A stretch of DNA of 64,000 bases from Chinchilla lanigera (lineage: Eukaryota; Chordata; Mammalia; Rodentia; Chinchillidae), in assembly GCF_000276665.1 (NCBI RefSeq), contig NW_004955502.1, positions 3,212,673 to 3,276,672 on the forward strand, written 5' to 3'. Within the stretch, counting starts at the first letter, position 1; every line of letters starts with the position of its first letter. This document shows, piece by piece, positions 1 through 10,698 of this stretch. A program made the translations under genes and the position numbers. Under the pieces are notes generated by a model. The model searched no databases. It worked only from the letters and a program-made list of their open reading frames with translations, and was not told the DNA's origin.

Positions 1-75
1 GCTCCCGGAGAACTGGCTGCCTGGGCGCAAGGCGCGGGGGGCTGGGGGAGCCTGCTCGGCCGGCTCCGAGTGGGC
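1..75. promoter_or_regulatory. GC-rich, CpG-containing edge, possible end of an upstream CpG island
   Basis: The first 70 bases are strongly GC-rich with several CpG dinucleotides, and composition falls to ordinary intron level within 150 bases. This looks like the downstream shoulder of a CpG island. The missing upstream DST exon with its promoter could lie just before the window, but that is inference. No exon or splice site is recognised here. Confidence 0.3.
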
Positions 76-110
76 CCTCTGTATTGTAAGCACAGGGGTC
101 TGGTCCAGAG

Positions 111-132
111 CCTGCCTGCCTGCCTGCCTGCC
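111..132. repeat. (CCTG)n short tandem repeat
   Basis: About five and a half uninterrupted CCTG units are visible. Confidence 0.8.
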
Positions 133-761
133 ACGCCCACCCAGCATCAGGCGTCCTGTGAGCACTGCACCTTTCTCCTTCCCGTTTACGCTGCTGCTGC
201 CAGGGTGAGACAAAGCCTGCCTTGTGATGAGGGCTTTGCCAACTTGTGTGGGATCTGAATGAGGAAGTGACAGTCTTTCTGTGTGTGCTATTTTTATGAA
301 CCATTGGTGTAGCATGACTATGCTAAGAGAGTTTTTTAAATTAGCTGACCATGAAAGCACTCAGATTGCTTTCCTTAATCTTTATGAAAAAAAGCAAACA
401 TTAATATAATGTTAGCCAGTTTGTCAAAGCTTGACTTGAAATTGAATATCCTGGTCCTCCTCCCCTACCTTATTAAGTTAAGGAATACTCTTTCTTAAAG
501 CAAGCATTTGTAATGTAGTTTTTTTTTTTTCTAGCTCAAATGTCCACATACAGAACTGGTGGCCCCATGCGTCTGTCTCCAGATGATGTTCTTGGGACCT
601 CACTCCTTTGCTGGAGGATTTTCACTGTAAAATGGACAGGCCAACTTCAGTCTGCTCCCACAGTGCAGTAACTTACTTCAGCCTGTTTTCATTTTGGACT
701 GTGGCTAAGGTTATTAGGAACATTTTATGGTACACACAATAGGATGAGAAGCCTACCTAGT

Positions 762-885
762 GGTTGGAGCCTACCTGGTGGTTCGCACCTGTAATTCACT
801 GACAGAGGCTTGAGGAGCTCTTGAGCCTGTGAGTTGAAAACCAGCCTGGGCAACATAGCAAGCCCCTGTCTCCAAAGAAAGTAAC
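762..885 (+). repeat. B1-type SINE, diverged
   Basis: The sequence follows the 7SL-derived order: a degraded left end with the 'cacctgtaattc' motif, then 'gaggcttgaggagctcttgagcc', then 'ccagcctgggcaacatagca' and a 'ccctgtctcc' end. It has no long A tail, so it is old. Confidence 0.75.
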
Positions 886-1359
886 CTGAAAGACCTTTCC
901 TGCAATTGAAGGTAGCCATACTTCTGGTGGCTAATTAACATATATTTTTTGAAGATTAAAAAGGATGTTTTTATATACTTTCAGTGCTACAAATGTCTCA
1001 CTTTGTAGATATCTTTATTACTTAGTAAAATTTCCTCACCATAAAAGAATATTAACAGAAATCTAAGATGATCAAAGCTGAGAAGAAATCTTTATAAGTT
1101 GTATCAATAAGATAGTATCCTCTCAGACTTTGTTTCTCTTTGAACACAGAAAAACTGAATTATGTATGTACATGTGTACAAACATAAAAATATATAAGTA
1201 TAAAGTGCATGAAATCATTCTGCATCCCCTGGCGCTGTGGCGCCGGCTTCTCTCAGCTGGGGAGAGGCAGTCATATGCTTAGCATTTGGGCTCTGTTTTC
1301 AGTGGTATCACGGCCTTGAGGAAAGTTTTTATAGGATGGGTATTAGTAAGTACTGCATG

Positions 1360-2025
1360 ATAGCTCATCTGATGTGTCAGCTTGGCCATCGGGCATGCAG
1401 ATGGTTTGGTCACATGTTGTCTGGGTGTTGCTGTGGGGGTGCTTTTGGTTGAGATTAGCATTTAAATTTATGGACTTTATAAAACAGATTGTCCTCAAAA
1501 TAGTGGAGGCCTCCTCCAGTCAGTCAAATGCCTGAATTGGGCAGAAAAGATTGACCACGCCCTCATTCCCTACCAAATAAGAGAGAATTCCCCACCTGTC
1601 TTCAGACTTCAACTGGAAGATTGATTTCTCCTACCTGATGTTGTGTTTCTTTTTTGGAGTGGTGGGGGTTGAACCCAATGCCTTCACCCTAAGCTGCATC
1701 CCTAGTCCTTTTTACTATTTAAAATTTTGAGACAGGGTCTTGCTAAATTGTCCAGGCAGGACTCAAACTTGCCTTCTTCCTGCCTCAGCCTCCCAGAGTG
1801 CTGGGATTGCAGACATGTGTCACCAGGCTTGGCTGTAGTGATGGTCTTTGAATTAAAACATTAGCTTTGCCTGGGTCTCCTGCACCACTGCCCACTGTGC
1901 AGAGGGGGATTTCCGACTTCACACTGCCTGAGCAGTTCCTTCCAGTAAAGCTCCGTGTCTGTCTGTCCATCTTTCTGTTTCCTATTGATTCTGTTTCTCT
2001 CGCGCATTGGACTAGTATACTATAT
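1360..2025 (+). mobile_element. Ancient LTR-like interspersed repeat, split by a SINE
   Basis: Two blocks, 1360-1647 and 1835-2025, match a common mammalian repeat: a 'ttgagattagcatttaaat' motif followed by 'aaaacagattgtcctc', ending near 'ttgattctgtttctct'. A B1-ID composite sits between them. A related copy in the opposite orientation lies at 42608-42985. I recognise the consensus but do not assign a family name with confidence. It looks like an old ERVL/MaLR-class LTR and contains no coding part. Confidence 0.6.
1648..1834 (-). repeat. B4-like composite SINE (B1 plus ID)
   Basis: On the + strand an inverted ID part comes first ('gggggttgaacccaatg' with 'agctgcatccctagtcc'). It is followed by an inverted B1 part ('gagacagggtcttgct' through 'gctgggattgcagaca'). 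The same arrangement recurs at 22752, 25290 and 28660. It interrupts the older LTR-like repeat around it, so it inserted later. Confidence 0.85.
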
Positions 2026-2339
2026 CAGTGATTGTTTTTTTCCAGACAGCTGTTTTACAAGGACATTGAAGAAAGGATGGTTTACTGGGTCATGTTACCC
2101 CGTGGGAGTAACAGAATTTGTTGTGTACACCTCCCACTGTAGTAAAACATGAACTTCCAATGGATTAAAAATATGCATGTAGTTAATTCCAGATGAGTTA
2201 TAAGTGTACATTTAAAAGACTTAAAAAGAAATAAAAAAGATACAGGAAGTGACTTAAACCTTCGCAGTTGCACTAAATGTCGAGCATAACAAAAGCTTAA
2301 TGGTCATAAAGGAAAGGATTGGTTGGTGTGAGTGCAAAT

Positions 2340-3190
2340 TCAGAAAAATGAAAAGATAAGGTGCAGCCAAGGCAAGAATACTTGCTGCAAATATAATTTT
2401 ACTTTATAAAAAGCTTCTACAAAACCAATGTTTTAGATATAGTACAAAAATAAGAGTATCTGAGTAAATAATTCAAACAAGAAAGCAAAATGGCTCATAA
2501 GATATAAAAAAGATTTTAACTTTACTAATGAGTAAATGCAAATTAAGACTAGCTTTTTGCCCATCAGACTGGTGACAGATGAAAAGATTTATACTCTGCA
2601 GTGTTGATGGGGATAGGATTAAAAAGGCTCTTGCACAGTGCTAGAAATTTAATTTGGCACATTTTTAGAGACAAATCTGGTAGTGCCAATCTCTTCTCCT
2701 AGGGCCTGCCAATTCCACTTTTAACTAAAGATTTGAAGATACAAGCCGGGCACATTGGCGCAAGCCTATATTCCCAGCACTCGGGAGAGTGAGGCAGGAG
2801 GATCCCTGGGAGTTTGAGGCCATCCTGGGCTACATAATCATTCAAGGCCAGCCTGAACTGCGTAGTAAGACTGTCTCAAACGAAAAAAAGATACATATAT
2901 CTTGTTGATTACATGTTTATGCTAGGGAAAGTGTGAAGTATCACAATTCAGTCAGTAGAATAGTTAGCTAAAGTATGGTGAGTGCATTCCTATTCTGGAA
3001 AATCACTCAGTTGTCAAAAAGAAAATACATAAAAATACCATCTCTATTCTTGTTAAATGTAAGGAGCAAAGCCCAAAACATGTATTTTGTTAGTTTTTAA
3101 ATATCTCTATAAATACAGGAAAAATCAAGGTGAAGTGAATTAATACTGATTACTCTGGAGGAGTATGTTTTGAAGGTAAAAACAGGACTA
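2340..3190 (+). mobile_element. Old degenerate L1 3' fragment
   Basis: The blocks at 2340-2743 and 2888-3190 resemble the ORF2 3' end of ancient L1, with 'aaatggctcataagatat', then 'actaatgagtaaatgcaaatta'-like and 'aagtcactcagttgtcaaaaag'-like positions. There are many substitutions and no open frame. A B1-type SINE splits it at 2744-2887. Confidence 0.55.
2744..2887 (+). repeat. B1 SINE with short target-site duplication
   Basis: It starts with the Pol III A-box region 'gccgggcacattggcgca' and carries the rodent B1 internal duplication (two 'cagcctg/catcctg' blocks). It ends in 'gactgtctcaaacgaaaaaa'. An 8-base duplication 'aagataca' flanks it at 2736-2743 and 2888-2895. Confidence 0.85.
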
Positions 3191-4375
3191 TTCACACTTA
3201 CATACATAATTCAAAAAAGTATTGCATTTCAGGGGTACTTAACGTTTCTAATTTGAGTTTTCTGAAAATTTCAAGCACATCTTTACAAACTAAAACATAG
3301 TAAAAATCTACTTGTGCCGCACATAAATAGGAGCATTGAAGGACAGAGAGATGAAGGAGTGCATCTGCCCGCAGGCCCACCGCGCCTTTCATGTGAGTCA
3401 GACTGCAGTGAACACTGTGAAAAAGCTAAATTGAAATAAACTCCACTTCAGTAAATCTACTGGCAAAAGTCCACTCTGGGAAAAGTAGGTTCTGCCAGAA
3501 TCGTATGATCTAGGTTAAAAAGTGCACAGCTAACTGCTAGAGAAGCGGGAGAAGGCTGCAGACTCTCTTCAAAGCTTTCACATGCTGATCTAGATTCAGT
3601 GACTTCCTCTTAGAAAGAGGAACCGGCACAGGTGACTTCCGCTACATTGTCTGCCGGTGTGCACATGCTGCTCAGCAGCAGCGAAAGATCCACGGCACCC
3701 CAGGAGCCAGCCACGGGCAGCTCTCGCTGACCGCTCCTTGACCGTCTTTGTTTTAGGACCTGGTTAGATCTACTGTTTTTCTTTCTCTTTACTCAGTGTA
3801 AGTCAGCAGGTTTACAAGTGACAGTAAGCTCTTTAGAGATGAGGCCCAAACTGCAACCCAAACACAGGTACTTATAGCAAAGCGTCAACACTGCAATTAA
3901 ACTCGAGCCCTGATGTTTTGTTTAGAAAAAGCATTCGTACCTTCGCATCTTTTGTCTTAAAAGAAAAACAAAACATGTGTGCCATAGGCTCACCACTCCT
4001 GGTTTAGGTAATGAAACCTTTCTTTTCCCTTCAGGCTGATGAGTGTCTTCAGCATAAGCAGATTTTGAGAAGGATTGTGCTGCCAGCAAAGCGTTTAAGA
4101 CTTGAGTGCAAACCAGATGCATGTCCAGTCTCCATATGGCAGAGGTTATGCTCAGAAACTGCAGGCAGCAGTGGTCAGTGCTTCCTGCTCTTTTGAGCCT
4201 CAGCGCTGCGGTTGCTGTTTCAGGGCCATTCTGACCAGGGCAGTGGTGGTCGGGAAATGTGACTACCTTGCTTTCCTACTTTAGTACCATCACTCAGCCT
4301 TGGAACATGAGTTCCCAGTACCTTTTGTCTTCATAGACTAGCAGGGTGGTGTTAAAAATAGCTCGTTTTTCTTTT
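3191..4375. other. Intron without recognised features
   Basis: I see no repeat family, coding exon or RNA gene here. Short open frames on both strands have no recognisable motifs. Confidence 0.5.
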
Positions 4376-4524
4376 TGGTTATTTGAGACAGGGTCTTGCG
4401 GTGTAATTCAGGCTGGCCTTGAACTCTCTCCTTAGCCCAGGCTGGCCTCAAACTAATGGTGATCTTCCTGCCTCAGCCTCCCAAGTGCTGGCATTACAGG
4501 CATGTGCTGCCATGCCTGGCTTGA
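4376..4524 (-). repeat. B1 SINE
   Basis: This is an inverted B1: 'gagacagggtcttgcggtg', both copies of the duplicated 'aggctggcctt/caggctggcctc' block, 'cctcagcctcccaagtgctgg', then the inverted 5' end 'gccatgcctggc'. Confidence 0.9.
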
Positions 4525-6299
4525 CGTTCAGAATGTTTAACAACCCATAGAAAGTGGGTACTTGCCACCTGAGCAGCTGCCTACTGAAGTCTGTGGCCAG
4601 ATCCTGCTGGAGGCTCCAGACTGTGGGGCAAGGAAGGTACAGGGGAGGTGCAGAACGACCAAGGCCTGTCTTTGATGGCCGCCCTGCCCTACCCTGCATG
4701 GACTGGTCTGGTGTTTGCCGGGCTGTGACTCCTCAGTGGTGAGACCTTCTCTGGGACTGAGCCGCTTCCACCATCCTGCCTGGGAGCTGCTTGACGGGGA
4801 CTAAGCTGGATGTGAAGTGCGGGTGTCCGTGTGTCCTCCGGCTCTGAGCTGAGCGTCCACTCCTGTCTTCAAGAGTTACTCCTGGTGCTGTCTGAGCCGA
4901 TGGCTTGTATATCGAAGAGGCTGAATTTGTGGTGGGTATTGGAGGGCGCTTAGAGACTGCCCTGGAGAGAGACCAGGCAGACCGCACAGGACTGCAGGTC
5001 CCCTCACTCCCCTTGTTTTCTTTTCTCCTGCCCCGTTTTCCTCCCCCTCGGATTTTCCTCAGCATACTAGGGGGCACTTGTCTGTCGAGGTGACTTTCCA
5101 CTGTGCTCCCTGCGCCCGCGTCGCCTTCCCTCCTAGAGGGTCTGTGCAGCCTTGCGTGGTATCACTGTGCTGCCCTGACATCTCCCAAGATTGGCCGCTG
5201 GGAAGCTACCCATGTTCCATAATAAAACACTCTTCTTTCCTAGCTTCTTGCTTTGAAAAGGCATTGTCTGTAGAGACCTTTTAGAGCTGTGACTCTAGAC
5301 GTGGGGGCTAGTGCGACCGTCTGTGAGTGGTGTCTCAGAAAAGGCCCTCCTGCTAGCAGATCGGCTCCACCTAAGCAATACCAGTGAGGCCGCTCAGCCT
5401 GCAGTGGTGCCGGCTGGCCGTGGTTTACGGCTTCAGTGCTATTTATGGAACCTGTCCTTGCGCATGACTGTCTGTGCCCAGGGCACAGTGTCCGCCGAGC
5501 CAAGCTGAGCTCTGGCGGCTGTCAGAGCAGATTGGTGCCGCCACGCTCTGCAGGCAGCCTCCTCGCTTGCCCTCCTTAGCTTCTCTGTGGGACTCTTCTC
5601 TGCTGCCTGCATTGCTGTGTTTGTGTCCTGTTGTGACCTGTTTTGGAGGCGTATACTGCTCAGCCTTTTGCTTTTGTTGTCATTTTTGGTACTGATGGGT
5701 TTGCTGTCCTCTGGAAGCTCCTTATTGTGGATTCCCATGTCACCAAATGTTAAATACGGCTTTGAGTGTTACAGATGACACTATTCGGGAAAGCACACTT
5801 GATGTTTGTCTTAGATCAGCTTCTCATGAAATAGACTTTGAGATACAGGAGGCTTCTTGGGGAGGGCCTTGGGAACAGCAGAACACCCTAGAGACAGAGG
5901 GAGATGTGGGACCAGGGTGCATGTTCAAGACACCCCACTCATCTTATGGGAAGTCTCAGAGTTCTCCCGAACTGAAGTAAGCACTTTCCCTCCCCGCTGC
6001 TCCAGGCTGAAGGCAATGCCCAGATAGGGCTTTAGTGGAAAACGGTGAGCTATCACCATTCTGAGTAGCTGGGCTGATGAGGGGGAGCCCGGATGGTGCC
6101 CCACAATATCTAATAAATTATTCTTGTCATAGTTTTGCATGTAGTACGAGTTCTCCTTCCCTTTTATCTTTATTTTAATACAAATGCAGTGTTGGTTCCG
6201 TACTGAGAATCTTTTAAAGGTCAAGCATATGTATTTCTTTTAGGGTTCATTTGAATAAAAGACAGATAATTGATGAATTAAATTGAAGAAGAAAATAGA
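4525..6299. other. Intron without recognised features
   Basis: The stretch is moderately GC-rich between 4540 and 5700, with overlapping open frames up to 122 codons on both strands. None shows a domain, splice context or codon pattern that I can support. No repeat is recognised. Confidence 0.45.
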
Positions 6300-6307
6300 A
6301 GCTAGGC

Positions 6308-6520
6308 CAGCGATGGCAAGCCTCTCAGAGGCCACATGCCCAAGCTGCAACCTGCAACCCCAAACCCACTCACTTATCACAGAGTGGCGGCACTGCCCCT
6401 GTGTGCACTGTTATCCGAAGCTCAGCGGCTGAGGCGAGGCTGGGAGGACTTGGCTCCCGAGCCAGCAGAGAGGGCTGTGTGTGCCCATGTAGCACGCATG
6501 CCGTAGGTTCCCCACCAGTG
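6308..6520. mobile_element. Non-autonomous hAT-type DNA transposon relic
   Basis: The left end 'CAGCGATGGCAAGCCT' and the inverse of the right end 'CACTGGTGGGGAACCT' form imperfect terminal inverted repeats of the CAGNG type seen in hAT elements. The flanking octamers 'agctaggc' (6300-6307) and 'ggataggc' (6521-6528) agree at 6 of 8 positions, which fits the 8-base target duplication of hAT transposition. The 213-base body has no transposase frame, so it was mobilised in trans. Confidence 0.65.
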
Positions 6521-7016
6521 GGATAGGCCAGCTTCAGCAGAGGAAGGCCTGCCTGCTAGATAGCCTTTGCCCGTAAATGTTCACTGTCCTTCAGTGCTGA
6601 TGACTTTATCTCTGACATCCAAAGCTGGGTGTGTGGAAGGTAAAAAAAATTGAAACCTGTCACAGCAGAAACAGTTGTATGGATAAATTTGTGCAAACTT
6701 TGCCTTAGTAGTTACAACCTAAATATAAAAAACCATCAGGGAATAGGCATAGTCTTGAGTAGAAAAGTAATGCTAGTGAGTGCTGTGGTAGTTTCATCTA
6801 TGTGTTGGTGAGAGCGTAACAGATGCTGTTGAATCTGCCTATGAGACTACAAACAGATGGAGGAGACATGGCTGCCAGAGGGAAAGTAGACTGACCTTAG
6901 ATTTCACAGACTGGGTTGCTGATGGAGAGGGCATCCCAGTTGAGTCATCCCAGCAGAACAAAACACAAGTCAACATTACTTTTCAGTTTACAGTCAAGCA
7001 GAGTACCCCCCCGCTG

Positions 7017-7032
7017 ACACACACACACACAC
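7017..7032. repeat. (AC)8 dinucleotide run
   Basis: Eight AC units in an uninterrupted run. Confidence 0.85.
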
Positions 7033-7269
7033 TGTAGTGAGGGGTGGACGATGGTTTCCTGGGAAGGTCCAGTGCAGAAGGACCGTTATCTCTTGCAGGC
7101 CATAGGAGCTCTGCTGCAGCCTCTCCCTCTGCTTCTGTAACACAGAAGTATCCCTGGATTCTATGTTAGTGAATACTGCTGGCCATGTTCCAGATGTAAA
7201 AGCAGCAGATGGTGCAACAGACGTGACCAAGAGCCAGAGTTTGCTCACCTGTGTTGGAGACCCTGGGCC

Positions 7270-7465
7270 AGGTTGCCTGAGTTTTAATTCTGGAGCAGAT
7301 TGATTGGACTTACTAAGTTTCGGACAAACTTCTAGGTGTCGATTTTCTATCTGTAAAATGGACATTAAGGTGATATTGGCTTCCTAGAAATATTAGAGGA
7401 AGTAAGGAGATAACGTATGTGGTGGTGCTTGGCACTTAGGAAGTGCTTAAGGACTAGAAGTTGCT
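7270..7465 (-). repeat. Probable MIR, diverged
   Basis: It contains 'ctatctgtaaaatgga', then 'agtaaggagataacgta', then 'gcttggcacttaggaagtgc', the inverted order of the MIR core and 3' region. Divergence is high. Confidence 0.5.
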
Positions 7466-9121
7466 ATTGTTTATGAAACTGTAAAGAATTAGAGCTGGAT
7501 ATATAATAGCTGAGCTATGCTGGAAAAGTGCTAGATAAGTGGGACTCAGATTACGTTTGCTACATATTTAGCTGTGTAAGTGGAATTCTTTCTGTCTTAG
7601 TTTTGCTTGAGACCGTAGGTATTGTTGTCAGTAAAGCTCACATTGCTGGAGAGAGGAATTAGACCCCTGGGTTGGACTTGCCCCAGTCGTGGCTATGAAA
7701 TCCATGTTTGCTACCCACTCTGTGGCTGTGACCTCAGCTATGGTGTCTTTGCTCATTAGTATGAATTTTCCCCTAGACATGTGGCCTCACTAATTTTTTG
7801 ACTTTGCAGGTAGGTGATAGCCATGTAATCAAGGTCCAGTTAGTGACATGTAGGAAGTGACCTGTGTCATTTATAGGCCTGCCCCTCGAAACGGTGCACA
7901 CATAATCCTGGCTCTCAGGAGGGAGAGAGGACATTGAGGACCTACAGTTTTACATGTAGTTTAAATTATTAAAATTTAAGTGAAAAAAGCTGCATGTGGC
8001 TCCTAACTACCCTCCTGAACAGGTCAGGGTTAGAGACTAGAAAACTTACAGTGCAGTTGAGTCCCATCCCAAGCTGTCTTAAGGCTAGTGAGAGTGATCT
8101 TTAAAGGGCCGCTGGGAAGGTATGTGCATGTGCACAGAGGCTGTGTGGCAGAGAGCCCGTGGGCGGCCAGCTGCTGTAACTGCACGGTGTGATGAGGAGG
8201 AGGGCTATGCTGGGAAAATGCTCTCCTGGAATTTGTGGGAACAAAGGCTGCGTGAGGGTTTCTTGTGTATCTGTTGAAAGACTTTGGAGTCATTTTAGAC
8301 CCTGTCTGAGAGGAAACCAGGATTGATGTGACTTAGCTGGAATGGTACTGTGTTGTGACTAGAAGTGGTTAGAGGACTTTTTAATTTTCTGAGAATGACT
8401 GAAAATTACAGGATCTACACAGAATTTTATGAAGGGTGGGGAGAAAGCTAAATCCTCATTGTGGATTTGAAAGATCAACTAGACGGGAGAAGGTAGTAGT
8501 TGTCTGAGTGTAACCTGTGATCCCTGCTTCGGCTAATCTAGCATTTATAGTTGAAAACACTGTGAGCTCTGTACAGGAAAAGATGCCGTGTCTCAGTGTA
8601 AAACTGAGTCTCCTCTATTCCTTTCCCACCCCCAAGCACAAGGCTGCGTTTTGTGTCTTAGGTTCATCTGAGTGCATCATAAGGGACGTGTTATATTTTA
8701 GTGTATGCTGTGTGCATAACTGACGGGAAACCTAAGGCAGAGATGCGTACTAGGGCCTCGCAGAGGTGGGGTTGGATGCTGGTTGTGGATTCAAGGCCTC
8801 ACTCGGCTGCCTGCTGCTCTTCCTGTCATTCACTGCCCTTGGTCTCTGTTCTAGGATCCTCTCCACCTGCACCAGGGCCCCACAGCCCCGCCCATCCTGC
8901 GTCATTGTTACTGGGTCGTTCCTTTGGAAATGGCTCACCGATCCAAAGTACTGCAGGTCCTTCTTGCCGCGAAAACAGCAGACCTCGTAACTGGCAGGTC
9001 CCGCCCATTTCCCCAGCCAGCGTTGCCACGCCCTGTGTCATCATTGTCGCTCAGAGCTTGGTCTGCAGACCTGCAGCTTTGGAGTCCAGGAGAACTTGGA
9101 ACATTAGAAATGAAGAATCTT

Positions 9122-9786
9122 ACCTCCTAGTTTTTATTCACTCTTTCAGGTTCTTACACTAGTGAGACAATACATTGCTTACACATGGAGGTCTGCTTTA
9201 TTTCACTTATGAGTATGGTCTCTAGTTGTGACCATTTACCTATAAAAGCCCCGAGTTTATCTTTCTTTATAGCTGAGTAATATTCCATTATATAAAAGTA
9301 TCACAATTTTTTTATCCATTCCTCAGTGGATGGACATTTGGGTTGCTTCCACAATTTAGCAATTACAAATTGTGCTACTATAAACACGGGTGCACATATA
9401 TCGCTGTGATACGATGCTTTCAGACATTGTGAAACAAAAGGAAAATGCTCAAAAGTAAAGAGCAACTGGGGTGAGGGAACAGAGAAAAGAAAGAAGGGGA
9501 AATCATGTATGTTTATATGTATATACAGGATAGCTAACATAGTTGTACTACTGACTTCTATTGCTTTACCGAAAGGAACAGTTAATGATTCCTTGTTTGA
9601 TCAATCTTGCATGTCTCTATTTGTTTTCCTGAGAAACCACTTGGAAGATATCAATACGTAATAGAGCAACCATTTTAATTTCCTACCACTTTGTCTGCAG
9701 CTCTGTATTGTTCTTATGCTGTTTTGTAAATGGATGTGTTTATTAATATGTTTTCCTTCTTTTATTCTTAAAACAAATTTTAAAAA
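9122..9786 (+). mobile_element. L1 3' end insertion with twin-priming inversion
   Basis: Bases 9122 to about 9418 are L1 ORF2/3' sequence in antisense, parallel to 44640-44930. From about 9419 to 9786 the L1 3' UTR runs in sense and ends in an A-rich tail. In the uninterrupted copy at 44245-45831 the two segments are neighbours, separated by roughly ten bases at this breakpoint, as expected for twin priming. A perfect 14-base target duplication 'aaatgaagaatctt' flanks the whole unit (9108-9121 and 9787-9800). It is 5'-truncated and has no intact coding frame. Confidence 0.9.
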
Positions 9787-9800
9787 AAATGAAGAATCTT

Positions 9801-10698
9801 GCTTCTAGTCACAAAGACAGCCCCATTCCAATGAGGTCACGTCCGTATGTCTCCACCTTTACCCACTGACGCGCTCTGATCGCTAGAATTCCTTCCTTGC
9901 TTTGTGTCTTCCTCTTTGTGGCCACTGTGCTGAGTGTCAAGTGCAAGGTCCAGCCGCTGCGACTGGAGGGGCGGGGGCCACGGTAGCAGGGACCTGAGGA
10001 GGGCATCGTGTCCAAGGAGAGAATGAGTGACATCACTAAGAGATTTTACAAGGTTTCCATTTATAGAGCCGTGTTTGCAGTTTTTTAAAAATCAAGACTC
10101 TCTGGCTGGCAGAACTTTGATCAGTGGAACAAAGCAGCGGTTGATATAATATTGGTTAATATAAAAGAAATCCTGTGTTACTAACTCATAAATCCTTATT
10201 AACATATATAGTTCCTAAGACTTTTCCAAAACAGACTTTATGCTGTCATCAGACCGCTAGGAACCTCTAGGCATGAGCTATACCAAGAATGACCCAAGAA
10301 TGACTAATTATTAGAAAAGACACTAAGATGGTAATATTTTATCCCATTCCCCCTTTTGCCTGGGAATACATGCTGTCTGAAAACAGAAGGTAGATCTAGA
10401 TCCATTTCTATCTTTTTTCCGCTGAGTTGCTTCCAGGATCAGTCTTTTAACATGGGGTTTTAAAAACCACAAAGAGCTAATTGCTGTGCTCCTGAGGGTC
10501 CCCGGCGTACGGCACGGGGGACGCAGTGTTGTTATGACCAACGTGACCACCGACTGCCGTGTGGGGGCTGCCGCTGACGTGCGTCAGAACAGGGTCCTCC
10601 GTGCAGTCACTGGCGGGCTTGTGAGAAACGCAAGCCCCAGCCCCATCCAGATTAACTGAATCTGAAGCTGGCAGGGCGGGCTCAGCAGTCTCTTTAAA
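9801..10698. other. Intron without recognised features
   Basis: No repeat or exon is recognised. 10490-10690 is more GC-rich with some CpG sites, but it is too short and weak to call an island. Confidence 0.45.

Larger units (their letters stand above)
6529..9107. other. Intron, mostly unassigned
   Basis: Apart from a short CA run (7017-7032) and a possible old MIR around 7270-7465, no feature is recognised. The overlapping frames near 8700-9160 on both strands lack any known motif. Confidence 0.4.
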
